Below, piece by piece: positions 1-7,655 of a stretch of 35,929 nt of DNA (its first letter is position 1; each line of letters opens with the position of its first letter). Position numbers and translations under genes: made by a program. Source of the DNA: Rhizobium nepotum 39/7 (lineage in GTDB: Bacteria; Pseudomonadota; Alphaproteobacteria; Rhizobiales; Rhizobiaceae). Below the pieces are notes generated by a model, which had not been told where the DNA came from, searched no databases, and saw nothing but the letters and a program-made list of their open reading frames with translations. The stretch spans positions 1 through 35,929 of the forward strand of contig NZ_JWJH01000027.1 of NCBI RefSeq assembly GCF_000949865.1, written 5' to 3'.

Positions 1-183
1 GGCCGTTCGACGGGCGGCGACAAAGGCAAGAATGTGGAGATGGGATCGCTAGCCCCGTCGGCAGGGACCGTAAGCCGTTTCGCGAACAGAGGTAGTTTTG
101 AGAGGGCTTATCCCTCAGCGGACAACCCTACAATCTCCAGAAAGCCAATACCGGCACGGACCCGGGAGGATTATGGTCGTTAA
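1..183 (+). CDS. 3' end of an unidentified protein with an arginine-rich tail (partial)
   Basis: Frame 1 is open from the first base of the window to a TAA at 181-183, giving the last 60 residues of a protein whose start lies outside the window. I do not recognise it. What can be seen is a hydrophilic, low-complexity stretch rich in Gly, Ser, Pro and Arg, with no hydrophobic segment. The end reads SRKPIPARTREDYGR, which gives clustered arginines and a terminal Arg. This resembles the ends of VirD2 and of the three unknown proteins downstream, so the gene may encode another VirB/D4 substrate; that is inference. The alternative is that the open frame is chance, since 60 codons is short, and the third-position GC bias is only moderate. 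Confidence 0.42.
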   Translation, partial: GRSTGGDKGKNVEMGSLAPSAGTVSRFANRGSFERAYPSADNPTISRKPIPARTREDYGR

Positions 184-294
184 TGAGAAAGAGCACATCA
201 GATAGCTCATTTATGGAAATGAAGCCGACGATATTCTCTTCCAATATTTCAGTTTTATAAAGAATTCGCATATTTTCAGGTGGAAATAGTCATC
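184..294 (+). promoter_or_regulatory. AT-rich leader upstream of virD1
   Basis: This 111-base gap is markedly richer in A and T than the flanking genes, especially from about 190 to 280. It is the natural place for the virD promoter. I found no convincing vir box: the best half-site, around 241, has CAAT but none of the right half. An AGGTGG Shine-Dalgarno sequence at 278-283 lies 11 bases before the ATG at 295 and decides that start. No T-DNA border-like sequence is visible here. Confidence 0.4.
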
Positions 295-756
295 ATGTCA
301 GACGCAAAAACTGCACAACTACCCGGGCTTAATCTCCAGGGGAATACAGATCACGATTCCGTAAAAGCGGGGATGGATCAGTACAAAATAGTGAGCGTCC
401 GTCTGCGAGAGGAAGAATTCAAAGCCTTCAGTGAACAGGCAAGCGAGTTCGGCCTCACCAACAACATGGCTTTGCGTGTCGCGGCGCGCCGCATTGGCGG
501 CTTTATCGAGGTCGATACGGCCACCCGGGAAATACTTGAAACTGTTCTGAAATCCATCAGCGACATCTCGCGCGATATCGCCCGCATGCATGCCACCAGC
601 ATGCAAAGCGGCGCTGTGGACATAGCTGAATTTACAAAATTGCGCGCGGAATTCGGCTACGAATTCGCCCGGCTGGATGCGACCCTGATGTCCATTCTGA
701 ACATTGCGGAGCGTCGCCTGGACGGTCGCCTGCGGCTGCAGGAAGCCGCAAAATGA
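295..756 (+). CDS. virD1: VirD1 relaxosome accessory protein
   Basis: VirD1 helps the VirD2 relaxase to nick supercoiled DNA at a border or oriT site. The product (153 residues from ATG 295) is close to the usual VirD1 length of about 147. The central block is diagnostic: VSVRLREEEFKAFSEQA, then ALRVAARRIGGF, then SISDISRDIARMH, all features I know from Ti-plasmid VirD1. The N-terminal half has the feel of a ribbon-helix-helix DNA-binding fold and the C-terminal half is helical. The ATG at 295 is preferred to an in-frame GTG at 280 because AGGTGG at 278-283 is properly spaced only for the ATG. The gene is followed 49 bases later by virD2, as in Ti plasmids, so the two are very likely co-transcribed. 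Identification is firm; nothing about the protein looks damaged. Confidence 0.93.
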   Translation: MSDAKTAQLPGLNLQGNTDHDSVKAGMDQYKIVSVRLREEEFKAFSEQASEFGLTNNMALRVAARRIGGFIEVDTATREILETVLKSISDISRDIARMHATSMQSGAVDIAEFTKLRAEFGYEFARLDATLMSILNIAERRLDGRLRLQEAAK

Positions 757-805
757 CATCGGCATATGGTGTTACGTTCCTGACATTACCGAAAGGACTT
801 AAACG

Positions 806-2353
806 ATGGCCGCTCAAGCCATAGTCCACGTCGTGCGACGAGGTGGCGCGCGCAACATCAAACGCATCTGCTCGCAGATGGAATATCTGACCCGAAAAGG
901 AAAGCTGCAATTACAGTTTTCAGAACGCCATGGCGCCGGATTCGTTCCATATAATGAGCTTCCCGATTGGGCACGGCGCTGGGGAGAGCAGGCAGGCAAC
1001 TACATCGATGGTCAGCAGGTTGGTGATGCCGAACAGCATATGACCAGTCATATTGTCTTCAGCCTGCCTAACGGTACTGACGAAAACGCGGCATATCGGG
1101 CAATGCGTAATGCTGCGGAAGATGTGTTCGGCGCCACCATTATTCGCGAAGGTGACCGAGGTAATACGCATGAGTTCGATTATCTTACCGCTTTTCACAC
1201 CGACAAGCCTCACCCCCATCTGCATGTCATCGTAAATAGAAGGTCGCTGCAGAGGGATCCCGATACGAAAAAGCATGAATGGTTGAAGATCGCGCGCCGA
1301 AATACCAGGATAAACTATGCCATCATGCGTGAAAAATTTGCGTATCGGGCGCAGCAGGAAGGCATAGACGTGGAAGCCACGTCGCGTCTCGAGCGAGGCA
1401 TCGAAACGCCGTCATTGACGAATGAACAGTTCCGCATCAATGCCCGCCGAGCCGTTGAAGTCCGCGAACAGTGGGATAATTTAACGGTGATTGCTGTCGA
1501 CCCTGCATCACCATCCCGTTCCCCAACACCAGAACCCGTCGCAGGCCCATCGACGCAAAGACCACAGGGCGCCGGATCCGCAAGCGGCCAGACTGGCGGT
1601 GGGACTGGCGGTGGCGGGAATTTACGACCGGACATCGCCACAAGCGGCAATGGCAGCACGCATTCCCGTCATCATGATAACGTGCATCAGGCGCTCGAGG
1701 CCGACGCTGCCGCCACCGCACGTCCCTCTTCCACAGGCACAGGCGTCGAACCGACGAATAATCCGGCGCAGGACGAAGCCAACCCCGGAACGTCCGGCGG
1801 TGGCTCTGAATCGCACAACAATGTCATAGACGCCCATCGCAGCAGGGATGCGGAGCGACAGCGCCGCGAGCGGACAAAACGCCACCACGCAACCCGCGAG
1901 TTGGAGGACCCCGAAGGCGATCGCCTGCGTCGTCGCATTCCCGAGAATTCCTCTCTCTCTCCAGAACAAGAAGACGTTCAATCCGTCGCACCCCCTCGGG
2001 AAAACGATTCCGCCAGACACGCGGATCTCTCACCGCCACCGGCCGCTTCCGAAGACCGGCCAGAAGCACCTGACAACTCACCCTTGGAGCAGTTCCAAGT
2101 CACGTTCCGCGTTACCCCAGATGGCGGAGGGGGAGGCCCATCGGGGAACGCCGCCGAGCTTCCGGATGAAACGGCGGCTCAGGCAGCAGCGCGCAGCGCC
2201 GCCGCAAGCGCACGCCGACGCGGTGATGATCTGGACCGGGTGGTCCGCACGCGCGGGCAGAAAAGGGCAGAGGAGGCCCAGCGCATCGAAGACGGTCCGA
2301 TCTCGGGCAGGCTAAGGAGTTCCACACGCCCTCCACCAGACAGAACGCGTTGA
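806..2353 (+). CDS. virD2: VirD2 relaxase / transferred-DNA pilot protein
   Basis: VirD2 cuts one DNA strand, stays bound to its 5' end and leads it through the VirB/D4 channel. The N-terminal relaxase domain (about 1-220) has the catalytic Tyr27 in QMEYLTRKGK and the metal-binding histidines in TAFHTDKPHPHLHV (H131, H136, H138, H140), as in MOB-P relaxases. From about 230 on the chain is disordered and rich in Ser, Pro, Gly, Asp and Arg. At 515 residues it is longer than Ti VirD2 (about 425-450), the extra length lying in this linker. Near the C-terminus RRR at 470-472, a 10-residue spacer and RGQKR at 483-487 fit a bipartite nuclear localisation signal, though the sequence differs from the Ti one. 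The end, RLRSSTRPPPDRTR, is an arginine-rich tail of the secretion-signal type. GAAAGGA before ATG 806 supports the start. Confidence 0.95.
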   Translation: MAAQAIVHVVRRGGARNIKRICSQMEYLTRKGKLQLQFSERHGAGFVPYNELPDWARRWGEQAGNYIDGQQVGDAEQHMTSHIVFSLPNGTDENAAYRAMRNAAEDVFGATIIREGDRGNTHEFDYLTAFHTDKPHPHLHVIVNRRSLQRDPDTKKHEWLKIARRNTRINYAIMREKFAYRAQQEGIDVEATSRLERGIETPSLTNEQFRINARRAVEVREQWDNLTVIAVDPASPSRSPTPEPVAGPSTQRPQGAGSASGQTGGGTGGGGNLRPDIATSGNGSTHSRHHDNVHQALEADAAATARPSSTGTGVEPTNNPAQDEANPGTSGGGSESHNNVIDAHRSRDAERQRRERTKRHHATRELEDPEGDRLRRRIPENSSLSPEQEDVQSVAPPRENDSARHADLSPPPAASEDRPEAPDNSPLEQFQVTFRVTPDGGGGGPSGNAAELPDETAAQAAARSAAASARRRGDDLDRVVRTRGQKRAEEAQRIEDGPISGRLRSSTRPPPDRTR

Positions 2354-2450
2354 TTGTCCTGCAAAGCGCTCCACCGATTGAGAGCAGGAATGCTGCGAAG
2401 ACGAGCGAAATAAACACCGAGGAAGGGCAGCGCTTCGACAAGGAGATTTT

Positions 2451-4496
2451 ATGGACGCACATGGCAAGTGGAACACGTTGATACTCGGGGTGGTGTTCTC
2501 TCTCATCTTCGGCACGTTTTTGGCGACTATCTATGCCGCGTTTCAACACGGCATCAACGCCAGCGCCCTTCAGAACTTTGATACTCTTTCGTTCTGGCAC
2601 GAATTACCGTTCAACAGGGGTTATGTGACTCCCGTATTTAAACGGGGATTGATGATTATCGCCGCCACAGGCGTCATTCTTCCGCTGGTCATCGCCATTT
2701 TCCTGCTCCGCAAACAGGAGCACCACGGTACTGCCCATTGGGCCCGTTTCGGCGATCTGGCGCGCGCGGGTTACATCAAACGATACAGGCAGGTAAACGG
2801 ACCGATTTTCGGAAAAACCACAGGGCCGCGCGGCTTTGGACGTTATCTCACGAATGGCGACCAGCCACATAGTCTTGTCGTGGCTCCCACGCGCGCTGGC
2901 AAAGGCGTCGGTATCGTCATTCCCACCCTTCTGACCTTCAACGGCTCCATCCTCGCACTCGACGTCAAGGGCGAGCTGTTCGAGTTGACGTCCCGTTCCC
3001 GGCTCGCACGTGGTGACCGCGTTTATAAATTCGCCCCCTTTGACGAAGCCGGGCGCACCCACAGCTATAATCCGGTGCTGGACATCGTCAACATGCCGCC
3101 GGACCGGCGTTTCAGCGAGACCCGACGCCTCGCCTACAATCTGATTGCAGCAAAGGGAAAAGGATCGGAAGGCTTTATCGACGGCGCCCGCGATCTCTTC
3201 GTCGCCGGTATTCTTGCCTGCATTGAAAGAGGCACACCCACCATCGGCGCCGTATACGACCTGTTTGCGCAACCGGGTGAAAAATATAAGCTTTTCGCAC
3301 AGTTGGCCGAAGATACGAAGAATGTCGAAGCGCAGCGAATTTTCGACAACATGGCGGGCAACGATACGAAAATCCTGACCTCCTATACCTCCGTCCTTGG
3401 TGATGGCGGCCTCAATCTGTGGGCCGACCCGATGATCAAGGCGGCAACCACCACGTCCGATTTTTCCATTTACGATCTGCGGCGCGATCCAACGTCGATT
3501 TTCCTCTGCGTCAGTCCCAACGATCTGGAAGTCATTGCCCCCCTTGTCAGGCTGTTTTTCCAGCAGATCGTTTCGATCCTGCAACGGAGCATGCCCGGCA
3601 AGGATGAAATCTTCGAAGTGCTTTTCCTGCTCGATGAATTCAAGCACCTCGGCAAACTGGAATCCATTGAAACAGCCGTGACAACGATAGCCGGTTACAA
3701 GGGCCGCTTCATGTTCATCATCCAGAGCCTGGCAGCGCTTACAGGCGCCTACGAGGAGTCGGGCAAGGAAAACTTCCTCAGCAATACGGGGCTTCAGGTC
3801 TTCATGGCGACCGCCGATGACGAAACACCGACATATATTTCCAAGTCCATCGGCGACTATACCTATCGCGAGCGTTCCACCTCCTATAGCCAGAGCAATA
3901 TTTTCGACACCAACGTGCAGCTTTCCAATCAAGGCGCGCCGCTTCTGCGTCCTGAACAGGTGCGCGTCATCGAAGATTCCAAGCAGATCGTGCTGATCAA
4001 GGGCCAACCGCCCCTGCGAATGGATAAAGTCAAATATTACTCGGACCGCGTTCTGAAACGCCTGTTTGACGCCCAAACAGGCCCGTTGCCGGAACCGGAC
4101 CCTATCGATATGGACCAGTTTGCAACGCAGCCACTGAATAAAACCTTGGAAAATGAACCGGCCGTATCGCCACCGGCTAACGCTGAAGCGCCCCCGCCGT
4201 TCTTTTCAGACGATGCTGCCCAGACGCCGGCATCATCGGAAACAGCCTTTTTTGCACCACAGGAGGAGCCTTCCGGTGGTGGAGGTGGCGACTCTCTCGA
4301 TTTTGCGCCGGAAACGGCCGTGGAAACCGTCACCACACCAAAACCAGTACCTCAGCCCCCACGTCTGACGGAGCAGGAAATGCAGGCGCTGAACCAGCAG
4401 CGCCTCATACTCGACCGGATCATCGCCCTGCAAAAAGGCGGCGCGCATCATCGCCCCCTCTCTCCGGAGCCGGACACTCAGCTCGATTACAGCTGA
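2451..4496 (+). CDS. virD4: VirD4 type IV coupling protein
   Basis: VirD4 is the inner-membrane ATPase that receives substrates (VirD2-DNA and effector proteins) and hands them to the VirB channel. Two N-terminal transmembrane helices (about 9-30 and 66-86) flank a short periplasmic loop. The ATPase domain has Walker A in APTRAGKGVG (Lys151) and Walker B in LFLLDEFKHLGKLE around residue 394. The length of 681 fits the VirD4 family (about 650-670). The last 130 residues are a Pro/Glu/Ala-rich tail, ending with GGAHH and an acidic stretch, longer than usual and probably disordered. AAGGAG immediately upstream of ATG 2451 supports the start. There is no virD3-like gene in the 97-base gap after virD2. 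No alternative identity is plausible. Confidence 0.96.
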   Translation: MDAHGKWNTLILGVVFSLIFGTFLATIYAAFQHGINASALQNFDTLSFWHELPFNRGYVTPVFKRGLMIIAATGVILPLVIAIFLLRKQEHHGTAHWARFGDLARAGYIKRYRQVNGPIFGKTTGPRGFGRYLTNGDQPHSLVVAPTRAGKGVGIVIPTLLTFNGSILALDVKGELFELTSRSRLARGDRVYKFAPFDEAGRTHSYNPVLDIVNMPPDRRFSETRRLAYNLIAAKGKGSEGFIDGARDLFVAGILACIERGTPTIGAVYDLFAQPGEKYKLFAQLAEDTKNVEAQRIFDNMAGNDTKILTSYTSVLGDGGLNLWADPMIKAATTTSDFSIYDLRRDPTSIFLCVSPNDLEVIAPLVRLFFQQIVSILQRSMPGKDEIFEVLFLLDEFKHLGKLESIETAVTTIAGYKGRFMFIIQSLAALTGAYEESGKENFLSNTGLQVFMATADDETPTYISKSIGDYTYRERSTSYSQSNIFDTNVQLSNQGAPLLRPEQVRVIEDSKQIVLIKGQPPLRMDKVKYYSDRVLKRLFDAQTGPLPEPDPIDMDQFATQPLNKTLENEPAVSPPANAEAPPPFFSDDAAQTPASSETAFFAPQEEPSGGGGGDSLDFAPETAVETVTTPKPVPQPPRLTEQEMQALNQQRLILDRIIALQKGGAHHRPLSPEPDTQLDYS

Positions 4497-4564
4497 AACC
4501 GTAATATATTTTCTTATCTTTCAATATCTCTGTACATTTTATTGAACCCAGCAGGAGGCCTGCC
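4497..4564 (+). promoter_or_regulatory. AT-rich gap with strong RBS, possible internal promoter
   Basis: The 68 bases between virD4 and the next gene start with an AT-rich run (TAATATATTTTC, then TTTCAATATC and TTTTATTGAA). These fragments are reminiscent of the AT-rich sites bound by Ros/MucR-type repressors at Ti virC/virD promoters, but the match is loose. A near-perfect AGGAGG precedes ATG 4565. An internal promoter here is possible but not shown. Confidence 0.3.
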
Positions 4565-5098
4565 ATGCGGGATAACGCCGATTCAACAAATATTCATGTT
4601 CCTATTTCCATGAAGGAAATAGAGAGCCGACGCGTTACTTATTCAATATTTGAGAGTAAAAATGAATTGCAAAATACAACTGAACACGATGAGGTTCCGG
4701 AATATCTGAAATCCTATCAAAAGGCCCAGGCCGCCGCCCTGCTCTCCCATTCGGCACCGGCCGTTCACCGACAGAAGGCAAACGCCGGCCACAACGGCGA
4801 TTTCGCGGTTTCCGGGCAATCCCTGCCGCACAAAGCGCCATGCCCCTCCTGCAATTCGTGCGCGCGCGTTCGCGCCTGCGCTCCGGTTTCAAATACCGCG
4901 CCGGCACCGCGAAAGACGGCCTCGATTTTCAAACGCCTGGCCAGCCGATTGAAACGGTTCGGGCGAAAAACCCTGTCTGGAATTAATGAGACGCCAGTCA
5001 CCACCGGCAAGCCCTTAACGCATGCCGCCGCAATTGCAGGGACCAGACGCGAGGCTTCAGGCACAGGACCGGACACGAAAGCATTGCGCCAACGATAG
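4565..5098 (+). CDS. Unrecognised small basic protein, candidate VirB/D4 substrate
   Basis: I do not recognise this 177-residue protein. There is no signal peptide or membrane helix. Residues 1-60 are polar, with a short helical patch (VPEYLKSYQKAQAAALL, 44-60). Residues 93-105 hold four cysteines in the order C-x2-C-x2-C-x5-C (CPSCNSCARVRAC), which could bind zinc or form disulfides. Residues 120-136 form a strongly basic amphipathic segment (IFKRLASRLKRFGRK). The chain ends in ALRQR. The first 45 codons are visibly AT-richer than the rest, suggesting a composite origin. It sits between virD4 and the motif-rich gene at 5113, only 14 bases upstream of the latter, and has an excellent RBS. Position, disorder and the Arg-ending tail suggest a translocated substrate; a small chaperone for the next gene is an alternative. 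Confidence 0.75.
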   Translation: MRDNADSTNIHVPISMKEIESRRVTYSIFESKNELQNTTEHDEVPEYLKSYQKAQAAALLSHSAPAVHRQKANAGHNGDFAVSGQSLPHKAPCPSCNSCARVRACAPVSNTAPAPRKTASIFKRLASRLKRFGRKTLSGINETPVTTGKPLTHAAAIAGTRREASGTGPDTKALRQR

Positions 5099-5112
5099 GG
5101 AGGACACCGAAG

Positions 5113-6120
5113 ATGCCGATACAGACGGAGCGCAGTGACCAATCTCACGCGATGGACGCATTTGCCGCTGCGGCAAGGGAAGCCAAGCTTGCGGAGGATG
5201 TGTCCGCCGACCGTCGGGGCAAGGCGGCTGAAGAGCTGATGGCCGCTGGCTGCGAATTATTGGCGGTGGAGGGGAATCGTCACCACGGCAACGAACTGTC
5301 GCCGCATCTCAAAATCCATCTCGACAGAGTGTCCGCCCATCTGGCTGATCATATCGGTCAAGGGCCTGCAATGGCAGACAAACGTCGTGCCGTGCTGGCG
5401 CGTGCGCTGCCATTTGCATCGGAGCAGAAGCAGGGCGCCACCACCGACCTGCAACTCGCCACGGCACTCAACACGCCATCGCGAGGCCGTCCGCTTCAGC
5501 TGTTGAATAAAGATGAAACCCGCCCGGTCGAGAGGCGGTTTTCACGGGAATTCACCGGCGCTGGCGCGCGCAATCTCGTTGCGGCGCTGAGCGATTTGCA
5601 AACCTCGTTAAACGTTCACTCCCGAAGAATGGAGTCCGTTTTCGACCTGGAACACGCTCACCGCGATGTTCCACAACCCCCTCGCTCCCCGTCCTTCATT
5701 GCGGCGACACCCGACAGCGGACGTATATGGGCAAGCCCTGCTTATGGAGGGGATAGGGAAAGCATTTCGCCCGGCTCCAGCCCACCACCAACGGCTGGCA
5801 GGAAACGGGAGCGATCGTATGACAGCGATACGTCTCTCCCGCCTCTCCGTAGAGCAAGAATGGACTCTCCAGATTTTAACATCCACGAGGATCCAGATGC
5901 CATTCCCGCGCGAAGAGCCAACGGAAACGACGAGTGGCAGTCTTCTCGCCAAAGGCGCCAAGGCTTTGCGATATATGAAGACCCGCCCCATTCAAATCCA
6001 GGGGCGTTGCAACCGGTGGCCACAGCCATAGAGTTTAACGCGGATCACGATAAAGAGAATGCCCCTCCCGAACCCGAAAATATTCGAGGCAGATCCAGAG
6101 ACCGCGATTTTAGTCGTTAG
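5113..6120 (+). CDS. Candidate nuclear effector with NLS, two ABBA motifs and a KEN box
   Basis: No known family recognised. Residues 1-180 are mixed helical and polar, without signal peptide or membrane segments; residues 185-335 are disordered. In order, the latter hold: several Ser/Thr-Pro sites (S192, T199, S208, S219, S223, S252); a bipartite nuclear localisation signal, RKRER at 230-234 and RRAR at 246-249; two copies of the ABBA consensus F-x-[ILV]-[FHY]-x-[DE], FNIHED at 255-260 and FAIYED at 285-290, each followed by Pro; a KEN box in DKENAPPEPE at 313-322; and a tail RGRSRDRDFSR (325-335) with an RxRxRxR spacing like VirB/D4 secretion signals. ABBA and KEN motifs are known as docking sites for the CDC20/CDH1 subunits of the eukaryotic APC/C. 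I infer an effector that enters the host nucleus and binds or inhibits APC/C. GGGAGGA precedes ATG 5113. The gene is certain to be coding; the function is a hypothesis. Confidence 0.8.
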   Translation: MPIQTERSDQSHAMDAFAAAAREAKLAEDVSADRRGKAAEELMAAGCELLAVEGNRHHGNELSPHLKIHLDRVSAHLADHIGQGPAMADKRRAVLARALPFASEQKQGATTDLQLATALNTPSRGRPLQLLNKDETRPVERRFSREFTGAGARNLVAALSDLQTSLNVHSRRMESVFDLEHAHRDVPQPPRSPSFIAATPDSGRIWASPAYGGDRESISPGSSPPPTAGRKRERSYDSDTSLPPLRRARMDSPDFNIHEDPDAIPARRANGNDEWQSSRQRRQGFAIYEDPPHSNPGALQPVATAIEFNADHDKENAPPEPENIRGRSRDRDFSR

Positions 6121-6227
6121 TCCCGAGGTCAGAAAACACTGATTATTCAGTAAATATATTATCAACAACTCACATAAAACATAAATATTAAAGAAATTAT
6201 ACTTTTGACTTCAATAAAGGAACGACC
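6121..6227 (+). promoter_or_regulatory. AT-rich promoter region of virC1
   Basis: These 107 bases are the most AT-rich of the virD/virC cluster (for example around 6145-6200), and they separate the effector gene from virC1. The composition suggests a separate virC promoter and possible control by an AT-binding repressor of the Ros/MucR type, which represses virC and virD in Ti plasmids. No CAATTG vir box could be found. AAAGGA at 6216-6221 is the virC1 ribosome-binding site. Confidence 0.4.
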
Positions 6228-6923
6228 ATGAAGCTCATTACCTTCTGCTCATTCAAAGGTGGAGCGGGCAAGACAACAGCCCTGATGGGATTGTGCTCGG
6301 CGCTGGTGGCGGAAGGCAAAACCGTTGCGCTGTTCGAAGCCGACGAGAACCGCCCGCTGACCCGCTGGCATGAAAATGCGACCCGGCGGGACACCTGGGA
6401 TCCTCGCTGCGACGTGTTTGTCGCCGACGAATTGAGCCTGCTCGAAGATGCCTATGAGCATGCGGAGGCGCGCAACTTCGATTATGCGCTGGTCGATACG
6501 CAGGGCGGGTCAAGCGAGCTGAACAATACGATCATTGCCAGCTCCAATTTTCTGCTGGTCCCCACCATGCTCACGCCCCTCGATGTGGATGAGGCCCTGG
6601 CGACCTACCGCTACATCATCGAGCTGCTGCTGGGTGAAAATCTGGCCATCCCCACGGCAATCCTTCGCCAACGCGTGCCGGTCAACCGGTTGACCAGTTC
6701 GCAACGCGCGGTTTGGGAAGTTCTCAATTCTCTCCCTCTCACGGAGAAGCCACTTCATGAGCGCGATGCTTTCGCCGCCATGAAAGAGCGCGGTATGCTG
6801 CATTTGAGCTTGAGGAATGCCAGCGCCGAGCCAACCATGCGCCTTTCGCTGCGCAATCTTGAGGTGGCGATGGAGGAGCTACGAGGCTTGAGCCAGTTCG
6901 TCCAAAACACCATCGGCAACTGA
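6228..6923 (+). CDS. virC1: VirC1 ParA-like ATPase
   Basis: VirC1 is a ParA/MinD-type ATPase that, with VirC2, stimulates DNA processing at overdrive sites and brings the relaxosome to the VirD4/VirB machine at the cell pole. The product is 231 residues, the length of Ti VirC1. The deviant Walker A motif is KGGAGKTT at 10-17, followed by the second conserved Asp in FEADENRPL and by [13 protein letters not shown]. The region [16 protein letters not shown] is also typical of VirC1. Start ATG 6228 has a well-placed AAAGGA. The stop lies one base before the virC2 start, so the two genes are translationally linked. Plasmid-partition ParA is the only alternative, and the VirC2 neighbour rules it out. 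Confidence 0.95.
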   Translation: MKLITFCSFKGGAGKTTALMGLCSALVAEGKTVALFEADENRPLTRWHENATRRDTWDPRCDVFVADELSLLEDAYEHAEARNFDYALVDTQGGSSELNNTIIASSNFLLVPTMLTPLDVDEALATYRYIIELLLGENLAIPTAILRQRVPVNRLTSSQRAVWEVLNSLPLTEKPLHERDAFAAMKERGMLHLSLRNASAEPTMRLSLRNLEVAMEELRGLSQFVQNTIGN

Positions 6924-6924
6924 A

Positions 6925-7623
6925 ATGGCTATTCACAAGCCAAGTCTAACCGTGACAGAGGCGCGGCGCCTGGCGAAGATCAATTCGGCGCTGGGGGAGG
7001 TCGATGGCGGCCTGCCCCAAGCGGTCTTTCCAAGAAAACTGGGGGTCCCACCGGCGACAGTGAAACAGGAGATCTCTTCGGTCTCTCCACAGCTCAAATC
7101 GCCATCGCCGCCTGTGGCCGCAGCAGAAAACCCCGCACAGCCGGAGAAGGCCAAAGAGCCAGCACCGGTCCAAACAGTCGCGGCGCCAACCGTGGTACCC
7201 CGCACTGTTCGCAAGGCATCCCCTCTTCTGGTCGCCGCAGCTTATGATTATTCATCGCCCACCGTGGAAAAAGTCCAAGTCTATGTTTCCGCGCTTCAAC
7301 CGGCAACCGGCGTATCGGCCATGTTTGATACGTTGCTGAACAACTACCCCTCCAGAAAAGCCCTGCAGATGATCTTACGCAGGGCTTTGCATGACTATGA
7401 TCTTGGTTTGGAAAGCGGAGAGTTTCTGAAATACGCGTCCGGCTATGACATCAACCCGGCAACCGTCGAATCCCCGATCCAGACATCGCGCATGATGCCC
7501 AAAAAGGCTCTTGCTCTCGCTCGTGAGCATTTCGATCCTCTCGGGCTGGAAAGCACCCGCGCTTTCGGGCGCAAACTGGCGACCGCGGCGCTGGCGGCAT
7601 TTTTTGCCCGGCATCGACATTAA
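6925..7623 (+). CDS. virC2: VirC2 overdrive-binding protein
   Basis: VirC2 binds DNA beside the nick site (overdrive in Ti plasmids) and works with VirC1 on the relaxosome. The C-terminal part matches the ribbon-helix-helix domain of VirC2: SRKALQMILRRALHDY, then IQTSRMMPKKAL, then HFDPLGLESTRAFGRK and LATAALAAFFA. The N-terminus MAIHKPSLTVTEARRLA also agrees with the family. At 232 residues it is about 30 longer than Ti VirC2; the extra length is a Pro/Ala/Val-rich linker at about 55-95. Only one base separates it from the virC1 stop, so it depends on coupled translation, and no good Shine-Dalgarno sequence is visible. Identification is firm. Confidence 0.93.
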   Translation: MAIHKPSLTVTEARRLAKINSALGEVDGGLPQAVFPRKLGVPPATVKQEISSVSPQLKSPSPPVAAAENPAQPEKAKEPAPVQTVAAPTVVPRTVRKASPLLVAAAYDYSSPTVEKVQVYVSALQPATGVSAMFDTLLNNYPSRKALQMILRRALHDYDLGLESGEFLKYASGYDINPATVESPIQTSRMMPKKALALAREHFDPLGLESTRAFGRKLATAALAAFFARHRH

Positions 7624-7655
7624 ACAATGGGAAACAGCAAAAAGGACATAGGATT

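Noticed and set aside
55..120. Possible oriT or T-DNA border: GGCAGGGACC and TTATCCCTCAG
   Set aside because: Neither keeps the TATCCTG nick core or the GTAAAC end of borders, and both lie inside an open frame.
2604..4076. 490-codon open frame on the minus strand, antisense to virD4
   Set aside because: It mirrors virD4 codon bias, has no family resemblance and no ribosome site; virD4 is certain.
4634..4667. YSIFES in the 4565 product, similar to an ABBA motif
   Set aside because: The first position is Tyr, not Phe, and there is no KEN or D box in this protein.
5383..5412. D-box candidate RAVLARALP in the 5113 product
   Set aside because: R-x-x-L is present but the following hydrophobic and Asn/Asp/Glu positions do not fit, and it lies in the folded N-terminal half.
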